DNA from: Pelomyxa schiedti
Taxonomy: Eukaryota; Evosea; Pelobiontida; Pelomyxidae
NCBI GenBank assembly: GCA_020536535.1
Contig: JAHLWZ010001089.1
Location: forward strand, 1-20,386
Length of the DNA stretch: 20,386 nt
Direction of reading: 5' to 3'
The position numbers were made by a program, and so were the translations under genes. Positions 10,801 to 18,526 of the stretch are shown here, one piece after another; within the stretch, counting starts at the first letter, position 1; each line of letters opens with the position of its first letter. A model generated the notes under the pieces. That model made no database searches and had not been told where the DNA came from. It saw only the letters and a list, made by a program, of their open reading frames with translations.

Positions 10801-13056
10801 AAGCAAAAAACTTTGGTATCATCTGTTGGTATTGGCACTCGCAAGTAAAAATTTACTGCACACATACTTGTCTTATTTTATTAGGTGGGCAGTTCTTTCT
10901 TCTCCGAACATATACCTCTTTGATAGCCCAGCAGTATGTATCATTTGACTCTACTTTCCTTTCATAAAAAGTACCTTAGGATCGGGAGCCATCATCTGAA
11001 GTTGATGTATTCTCAGCGCAAGTTTCTTTCAACGACGAAAGAAGGGAAATTAACTTCAGTACTTTCACCGAGTCGTTCTCCTTTACTATAGAATCAGACT
11101 CCTCTTTTAGAGTATGATATCAACCACAATTTTAGTTATTGAAGAAAAAAAGGAGTGGAAGGGCGGAATGAAGATTCTCCTTGGAGACTTATTTACCGAT
11201 GTTTGATGATTAGACTCCATTCCTAGATTAATTGCTTGTAGGATTCTTCTGAAGGCGTTACTTCTGTCTTGCATGAAGGCTGGTTACTCAAAAAGAAGCA
11301 CACTAGAGGTTTAGTTATCTCGAACATAAAAAGAAGGTCCATGACCGCCTTATTCCTACTTTTATAGCACTCAATCAAGTAGGTATTGCAAGCTGAGTGG
11401 CCATCGTCTTTACTATATGGCATCACCTAGTGACATTCGCCCTCTAGGATTTTTCGATTTGTATCATTCTCAGGTTTGGCACAACTGATCGTTTGAGAGC
11501 CTAATGTCATAAGGTAACATTCTATGATGAGGATGAGGAGAACCGCGCTCAAGTACAACTTGCTACGCATGGAGGTTTGTATTCTCTCTACCACCCTGAC
11601 CCTGGAGGCTCTTTGAAGGTTTCCCTCCTTCTTAAAAAAGGAATCTAATGAGTTCATTAGGAATGGTCAGCGGCAATTAGAGCACAATGTGTGGGCGTTC
11701 CTTTCAACGTTGTTCACAAACAATGTCTTGATATCAATCTGCAATGGGTTGGAGAACCTCTAAGCTTGTTTGAAATTCAGAATGAACTTGGCAAAGGGTA
11801 GAAGAATCGTTTGCTACCACAACCCTCTTATAATATGAATAGAGCGTATGCAACGGTTTACAAGGCAAGACATATAGATTCAGGTATTCAATTTTTGGGC
11901 TTCCTTCCGAAAGTGACAATTGAAATATCGCCGTAGGTTGTGTCATGGCAATCAAGATTCTCCCGATAGAAGGTAATATGGAACACATTCAAGAATTGCA
12001 GTCCGAAATCGATGTATTAAAGAAATGCAGGTTCGTGTTTATTCTAAATTTTGCTCTCCAATAATCGTGTGGAGGTCTCCACAAATCGTTTCATATTTCG
12101 GCTCTATGGTCTCTGGAGATGACTTGTGGGTGAGTTTTTATCCCCTTTGCGGTCAAGAATAAAATATCAAGATCATGATGGAACATTGTGGGTGTGGCTC
12201 CGTTAAAGATATGATGAAAGCTGCTATGGATACACTCTCAGAAGCACAACTCGCTTTCATTTGCTGCGAAACTTTAAAGGGATTAGTGCATCTACACTCA
12301 ATAAATGTTATTCACCATGACATCAAGGTTTTCATCTCAACTCCATTCACTTTAATAACTTTTCCAAGGCGGGAAATATCCTTATAACAGAAGAGGGGCA
12401 AGTAAAAATTGGTTTGTTCTTAACCTTCTTGAAACTAATTGTAACGTTCCCGTACAGCGGACTTCGGTCTTTCTCAACAGTACCAAGACATCCACAGCGT
12501 TAAAGCGGAGGACTTTGTAGGAAGTCCGTTGTACATGTCTCCTGAGGTGCTGCGGAAATCCAAGTACAATGCCAAGGTGGTAGTTCCTTTTTTCTTTTTT
12601 TTCGCACTTACTTTCACAAGACTGATATATGGAGTCTGGGTATCACAGTGATAGAGATGGCTGAAGGGTCTCCGCCAAATATGCGTATGTGTAGTTTTGA
12701 ACAGTTACTTGCAGCCATAGAACGTGCACCGCCCAAGTTTGCCAAACCGCAGTTCTGGCACAAGGACTTGATCGACTTTGTTTCCAAATGCTTAACTCGC
12801 GAAGTAGACACCAGGCCCGACGCAATTGCCATGCTTCTCGTAAGTCACCTCGGAACCTTCCCCTACTAATTACCCGTTACAGCATCCGTTCCTGCAGCAA
12901 AACGGCGGTGCCAATTCCATCAAGGGCCTTGTATCAGCCGCAATCCGCAGAAGAGACGCCGCGTTATCGGCTGCATCAACCACAACCACCGGAACACCTT
13001 CAACAACATCAACAAATCCTCAGGCCTGTAGTAGTACAACAAACTCTTCATTCTAA
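7878..13056 (+). CDS. STE20-type protein kinase with ubiquitin-like, three PH and CRIB-like regions
   Basis: This is a 27-exon, fully in-phase model of about 1,335 residues. Exons are 7878-8344, 8413-8650, 8698-8958, 9005-9650, 9699-9941, 9974-10062, 10104-10276, 10328-10376, 10420-10485, 10535-10621, 10673-10723, 10765-10844, 10885-10933, 10980-11111, 11153-11200, 11242-11336, 11383-11473, 11514-11618, 11661-11797, 11843-11883, 11937-12030, 12075-12129, 12172-12327, 12369-12411, 12458-12576, 12621-12839 and 12883-13056. Residues 1 to about 570 are Gln/Pro/Ser-rich with SH3- and profilin-type proline runs. About 575-670 look like an RA/FERM-F1 ubiquitin fold. PH1 (RWCVLNNNTLYYF), PH2 (RKWAVLSSPNIYLF) and PH3 (EGWLLKKKHTR, RRYCKLSGHRLYYM) each end in a helix with the PH Trp (SWQAAI, EWKGG, EWSAAI). 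A CRIB-like VGVPFNVVHK follows. The kinase shows GKGAYATVYKA, VMAIKI, IHHDIKAGNIL, ADFGLS, GSPLYMSPEVL and DIWSLG. It resembles amoebal PAK-like kinases acting under Rho GTPases and phosphoinositides. The first ATG pair at 7878 is taken as the start. Confidence 0.88.
8145..8168 (+). repeat. GGGATC hexanucleotide repeat
   Basis: Three copies of GGGATC and one GGGATT run head to tail inside the first exon of the kinase gene and encode Gly-Ile repeats. With the nearby CAG/CAA runs they make this N-terminal region compositionally simple and prone to length variation. Confidence 0.8.
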
Positions 13057-13261
13057 CCCTAAGTACAACCAAAGCCACTATCCCTAACCTATAGAACACA
13101 ACCACTTTAGCATCCCTCCCAGATTGTATCCTTATGTTACTCTAGCAGTGCCATTGTGCCCATCCACAAAAACCAAGTTCCTTACAAAAAATGTCCTGGT
13201 ATGCAAGGGAAAAGTTTTGTGGATAAAATTAAAAACGAAAAATGTTTGTTGACTAGGGTTT
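13057..13261. other. short convergent intergenic region
   Basis: The kinase gene (+) stops at 13056 and the HSP90 gene (-) stops at 13262-13264, leaving 205 bp for both 3' UTRs. AT-rich stretches near 13220-13250 (GGATAAAATTAAAAACG on +) could serve polyadenylation. No open frame of note was seen. Confidence 0.6.
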
Positions 13262-16200
13262 TTAGAAATATTCTACTCTAAACACGGAGTTGTACTCCTC
13301 GTGAGGGAGAGGTGCCTCAGGGGTGGTTGATTCTGGTTGGTGTGTGCTTATGTCTACATTGAGTTGCTTGGCTACAATGTGGTTCATGAGGTTGGCGAAC
13401 TCCGCCGGGTCGTTGATGGTGAATCCGCTTTGCAAAAGCGCACTTCTGTAGAGCAGCTCAATGGATAGCCGGAGTGTGGGGTCTTCTTTGTCGGCCTGTG
13501 GGTTTGGTTAATGGAGTGGCACGCAGTGAGGGTGCGGATTGTTTACCATCATTCTCTTGTGCATCTCCTTGATTAGAGGGTGTGTGGGGTTGATTTCCAT
13601 AATTCTCTTGTTCGCGGCGTAGTTGGAGGCCATGGATGCGGCGCTGCCTGCTAGGGTCTGTGACTTCATGATTTTCTCCATGTTGGCTGTGAGGCCGTAT
13701 GCCGTAGAAACAAGGATTGCGGGGGATGACTCGAGCTTCGTTGAAACCACAACCTTTTCAACCTGACAGAAACTGAGAAAACGGCAACGGAAATTGGGGA
13801 CTCCTACGTCGTCCTCGAGGGCTTCCTCAAGGAATTTAGTCAGCTCTTCGAGCTCTTCCTTAACCTCTTTCTGCTTGTCCTCGTCATCAATATCGAGCTT
13901 TACTCCTTGAAGATGTAAGTAGCACATTTGCAACGTCAAGGACTTACCATCACGACCAATGTTGACGAATTTATATTTGTCAAATTTGGCTAACCCGCCA
14001 AACATTGGGCTTGTAAGATATTCATCAATTGGATCAGTCATCAACAAAACCTGCGTTGACTGTGAAAACTAGCCAAAAAAATAGACAAGTAACCTCATAA
14101 TCGTTCCGTACAAGTCGCTCAATTAAAGGCGATTTGGAGATCGTCTCTGCATTGTCCCCAACTACGAGGTAAATTTCCTTTTGCCCCTCCTTCATTCGGT
14201 CTATGTACTCGTCAAGGGATATGAGCTTTCCCTCTGAGAAGAATATTAGTGGGGCGGGGGAAAAAAAGCTCACAAACCAGACTTCGTTGAACGGAAAAGA
14301 AGAAGCTTAGACAATCTATCTTTGTGGGCTGGGTCCTCCAAAATGCCAACCTTGAGAGGAAAACATTAGAAGAGAAATGATTGCAGGCGATCTATCTACC
14401 TTGATATTAACTCTGTAGTTGTCATAGAACTTTTCGTATTTCTGTCTGTCATTTTTGAACAGGTCTTGGAACATTGAAATTGACTTGCGAATGAGTTTCT
14501 TCTTGATTACTTCCAGAGCTTGGGACTCCTAAAAAAGAAAGTATAAACCCCAATGCAGTGACAAGATAAACTGATACCTGAATTTGTTCTCGGGAAACAT
14601 TGAGAGAAATATCGTCAGAGTCAACAATGCCCTTGATGAACCTAAGGTACGAGGGCATTATTTCGTAAAAATCACCTGAGGACTCATGATTAATGGTGTG
14701 GGATATGTCATAAAGTAACTCATACCAGTAATGAAGACTCGGCGAACGTACAGTTTAATATTTTGCCTGTGTGATTCAGGGTTGGGATCCCAAAGTTTCA
14801 TGGGAGGAGTTGCAGGGATGTAAAGGAGTGCTTTGAAGTTAGCATCACCTTCCACGCTGAAGTGTGCTCGGGCGATGGGTTCTTCTTCCTCCTGTGGATT
14901 GGTTTGTGTGGTCAATTTTTGGGATTGTTATTCACCTTGGTTAAGGCCTTATAAAAGTTGTTATATTCCTCTTCCGTGACTTCTTCAGCTGGTTTGAGCC
15001 ACAAGGGCTTGTTGTCGTTGAGTCGCTCCCAGGACCACACTTTTCTTGTTTCAGTTTTCGTCTTTGGCTTTGCTTCCTCTTCTAAGTATGCTTTAATAAG
15101 AAAAAGAAAAAGAAATCAAAGGGAATACCAGTTTCCGTCTGTTCGCCAATCGGTAACTCTTCTTCTACATCGTCCTCATCCTTTTCAACAGGAACTTCAA
15201 ACTCTTCATCATGTGCGTTCCAAAGGTAGATGGGGAAGTTGATGTATTCACTGTATTTAATGGCGAGAGCCTATAATAATCGCTTTAAGGGAAGTTAGAA
15301 CAGGAAGGAGATAGTAACCTTAATTGTTTCAGGATTGAGAAACTCAGAACTCTGTTGATTGAGAAGAAGGGTGACTTTGGTACCACGACCTAATGTGTTT
15401 CCGTGTGGATCCTTAGTCACAGAGAAACTACCCGCAGCCTTGGATTGCCATATCCACCTACCAACGTTAGAGAGGTACCAAGATAGGTGTGAGTTAACTG
15501 ATCTGGGTCTGCATTCGACTTAGATGTCACAGTGACAACATCTGCAACAAGGAAGGCAGCATAAAATCCAACACCAAACTTTCCAATAAGTGTCTTTTCG
15601 TCACCCTTCATGAACTTCTCGAGGAATTCTACAATATGTCAACGTACAAAAAGAATGAGCCCACAGAGGAATACCAGTTGTTCCTGACTGAGCCACGGTA
15701 CCAAGATTGGCAACCAGCTCTTCTTTTGTCATGCCAATGCCCTTATCAGTAATCTCAATGACACCGGCTTCGGGGTCAATCTTGATCTGGGGCAACAGGT
15801 GAGGCACACATTTACACTTTATGGAAAGCACACTTTTATATCAAGGTTAGAAACATCACCTTCCCCCAAAACTGAGGGGTCCGTCAAGGACAAGAACCTA
15901 ATCTTGTCCAAAGCCTATGTGTAGTTGAGTGCAAGTCATCATCGCACCAATGACATACATCCGAGCCATTGCTCAACAGCTCCCTCAAGAAGACTTCCTT
16001 GTTTGTGTATAAGGAGTGAACAATAATATTCATGAGTTTTGCCACTTCCGCCTGGAATGCGTATGTATTGGCTGCATCGCGCATTCTTCGCTGTTCTTCA
16101 ATGCTATACCCGGAATGTGACATGGCTCTCTCCTCCCTTCTCAAGTAAGGCCAATTGATAACTGGGATTTTTCGTGAAGGGGATCACCTTTCCGCTACTT

Positions 16201-16462
16201 CGGCGTCGGTCATAAGAGGCACTTTGCCACCTTTCAGGTCTACATTCAGTTCAACCTCGTCGTCGGCATCCTCAGTAGCATCCTGTGCCTGTGTCCTGCC
16301 AAACAAAAACAAACTTCCAAACACTACAACACGGAAAACAAAAAGACACGAAGGAAGAGACGATGAGCCGAAGGAAAAAAAACCTAGCACACAAAAAAGA
16401 GCGTTACCTAGGGCCGATAAGCCGAGCACGATCAATAGCCTCTTGTTACTCCCTATCTTCAT
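13262..16462 (-). CDS. ER-type HSP90 (GRP94/endoplasmin-like) lacking KDEL
   Basis: This is a 17-exon model of about 823 residues. Exons in transcript order are 16462-16188, 16139-15959, 15914-15834, 15786-15675, 15628-15499, 15457-15319, 15270-15129, 15090-14936, 14891-14726, 14675-14578, 14528-14400, 14350-14278, 14233-14094, 14050-13948, 13905-13808, 13762-13547 and 13495-13262. The start [19 protein letters not shown] is a signal peptide, followed by acidic [10 protein letters not shown], the pre-N region of GRP94. The ATPase domain shows [45 protein letters not shown] and GKFGVGFY. The charged linker, [18 protein letters not shown] and [12 protein letters not shown] (middle and dimer domains) follow. 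It folds secretory and membrane client proteins in the ER using ATP. The protein ends VFRVEYF, not KDEL. Exon 1 may hide an extra in-frame intron (hydrophobic stretch 16300-16405). It diverges from the FKBP gene. Confidence 0.93.
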
Positions 16463-16814
16463 ACGGATCTACGACCACACCCACAACGCGTTGTTTGTTT
16501 TCAAAAATGAATCGCCAAACACAACGAAACTCGAGGTCAATCAGGCAACGAACGACACGTGTCAGAGATGTTGTCATCGAATTTTCATGAGGAAGTCCCT
16601 GAAGACTACCAGAAACTCCACTCCTCAGTCTCCGAGGCATACTCTCTCTGAACTGCTTCCCGAGATCAGCAGTGATTCCATGTGACCAATCGAGCTTGGG
16701 CTCTGAGGACACGTCTAGTCGGAGACATTCTGAATGGAAAAATGTTGATCTCCTTTCCGTCCTTTCAAAAACAATCATAGGAAAAAACAGAAAAATTAAA
16801 AAAAACCAAAGGAA
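16463..16814. promoter_or_regulatory. divergent promoter region of HSP90 and FKBP25 genes
   Basis: 352 bp separate the two start codons, so both genes are likely driven from here. A 10-bp palindrome GACACGTGTC lies at 16554-16563 and its half GACACGT recurs at 16708-16714. CACGTG-type cores bind bZIP/bHLH factors, including unfolded-protein-response regulators in other eukaryotes. CCAAT is at 16686-16690, but the mammalian ERSE spacing (CCAAT-N9-CCACG) is not matched. The shared promoter word variant GAATCGCCAAACA is at 16509-16521. No clear heat-shock element was seen. Confidence 0.5.
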
Positions 16815-17982
16815 ATGACAGAGACGACGTCAGCGACACCGGAGACCAAGATCGAGCCGACGACAACGGAGCCCAACGCGACACCCGCAAATACAACTAC
16901 CACCACAACCGAAGGATCTACGCAGTCCACCACGTCAATTACCGCCACTGCATCTGCATCTGCTCCCGAATCTGCGCCCGCAACGACTACAACTTCATCG
17001 CCTGCCTCTACCACTGATGCTACGTTCACGCCGCCCGTGAAGCAGTGGAAAACGACGTCGGAGTTGGCGTTGGTGTCCAAGAACAAGATCGCCGGGTTCA
17101 TAAAGCAATGGGCCACCGACGAATTTTTGGTGACCAAGGGCCTGGATGGATCCATTACCTCCATTGTGAAAAATGTACCTGAAACAAAGTTGAAGGCTGC
17201 CTATTTGTATGCTCTAACTTTCTTCCCTTTTGTTGGTTGGTGACTTGAACTGACGTTATTTAACAACCACAAACTTTCTTCTGTCATAGTGACCTATTCA
17301 CTTCACAAGCTTGGCGCAAGCCCGGCAGCGCCCCAGCCACAAAGCCGGCAACCACCAAGCCAGCCGCCAAGACAGTTGAACCACAGCACGCTGCCACACC
17401 AACAACTGCAACCACCAAGCCTACTACAGCTGCAAAATCGACTGCTGCAGCAACTCCGGCTGCGAAAACTGCCGCTGCTGCACCTGCGGAGAAGAAGCTC
17501 TTTACAAAATCCGTAAGTTTCCAGCAATCCCAATTTCGATTTTTAACAAACAAACAGGTGACGAAACGAGGGGATTCCAAAAACGTTGCAAACAAGGGTG
17601 ACATGATTTCAATGAGGTACACAGGTTCCTTTGTTGATGGTAAGATTTTCGACTCAAATTCTGGCAAGAATGACAAGCCGCTAAAGTTCAAACTTGGAAG
17701 TGGTGAGTTTCTGACATTCCTTTTCCACTCTCAATTATATTCAGGAAGAGTGATTCGTGGATGGGATGAAGGCATTATTGGTACACTAACAACACCAAGC
17801 ATCAACACAACTTAAAACCCATCAATAACAACTCTCACATAGGTATGTGCGTTGGAGAGAAAGCCAGATTGGAGATTGAGCCGGCCTGGGCTTACGGGAA
17901 AAAGGGAGTACCGGATGCTAAGATTCCCATCCCACCCAACACCAAGCTCGTATTTGAGATTGAGTTGGTTGCCATTGACTAA
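16815..17982 (+). CDS. FKBP-type peptidyl-prolyl isomerase, FKBP25 (FKBP3)-like
   Basis: This is a five-exon model of 311 residues. Exons are 16815-17206, 17290-17512, 17558-17702, 17745-17780 and 17843-17982, all in phase. After a Thr/Ser/Ala-rich N-terminus (about 75 residues) comes a helical block, LALVSKNKIAGFIKQW then FLVTKGLDGSI and LKAAYFDLF. This matches the N-terminal helix-loop-helix domain peculiar to FKBP25, which binds nucleic acids in animals. A Lys/Ala/Thr-rich linker (about 145-200) leads to the FKBP fold: MRYTGSFVDGKIFDSN, GRVIRGWDEGI, GEKARLEIEPAWAYG and LVFEIELVAID. Active-site aromatics (Tyr of RYTG, Trp of GWDE, Tyr of AYG, Phe of FEIEL) are present, so cis-trans prolyl isomerisation and FK506 binding are expected. 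No signal peptide is seen, so it is probably nuclear or cytosolic. The ATG at 16815 follows a stop-rich A-tract. Confidence 0.95.
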
Positions 17983-18526
17983 AACAACCACCATATGTGG
18001 CCGGCCCTCTAGTAACCCCTAGTTGAGGTACCTCACTCCTTTACTTCTCCCCTCACTCACCAATTACATGCATGGACTAGTTTACCGCAAGCTACCATGG
18101 TCCAATCAACATCCCTGAAGAAGGTCATAAGGTCAAAAAGGAACCTGTAATACCTAAAACAAATGTTCCACCCCAACTGCAAACGGTGCTTTATTTCTTT
18201 CTTGCATTAGTAGAGGTTATGTTGTTTCCAAGTGGTGTACATACAAGAAGAGCCAACTGCGATGCTAACACCACAACTGCAAGAGGAAGACTCAGGCTGT
18301 TCCTTAATCAAAACAGAGGGAACATCAAACAAACAAACCGGGAAACCAACTGAGTTTTCAATCTACGAAAGGGCCTACACGAACGACATTAGGGTAACCA
18401 ACGGTTGTTGTTTGTCACGTTAATTTACTGGGTAATGTTACAGCTGCCTTGGAACAAATACCACCAGCCGGCGGATTCACGAGGAGAGGGGGTGTTTGTT
18501 TGTGGTAGTGAGTGATTGTCAGAGCA
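17983..18526. other. intergenic region with possible upstream exons of the GAF-kinase gene
   Basis: The first part is the FKBP 3' UTR. From about 18081 the + strand shows protein-like open stretches that could be 5' exons of the next gene (see 18214-18393), and an ATG in good context (CTACCATGG) is at 18097. No complete model could be built. If these are not exons, the stretch is a promoter and 5' UTR. Confidence 0.4.
18214..18393 (+). CDS. possible upstream exon, unrecognised protein segment
   Basis: An acceptor-like TTAGTAG precedes 60 open codons (reading VVYIQEEPTAMLTPQLQEED after the first few residues) and a GTAACC donor follows at 18394. A matching open block at 18081-18185 (reading HGPINIPEEGHKVKKEP) ends in the same phase, but the gap of 28 nt is shorter than the other introns here. 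A further joint through 18445-18492 to the codon AAC at 18536 is possible. No family was recognised. This may be the true N-terminus of the GAF-kinase protein or may be noncoding. Confidence 0.3.

Noticed and set aside
11201-11206. Stop codon taken as the end of a separate PH-domain gene
   Set aside because: It lies inside a 41-nt GT-AG intron (11201-11241); splicing continues in phase into a complete third PH domain and then the kinase.
15458-15480. Short introns of 21 or 23 nt in the HSP90 gene
   Set aside because: The 41-nt intron 15458-15498 restores the family sequence [15 protein letters not shown]; the short ones do not.
16815-17206. Thr/Ser-rich FKBP N-terminus as a mucin-like secreted region
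   Set aside because: No signal peptide precedes it, and an FKBP25-type helical domain follows, which is intracellular in known members.
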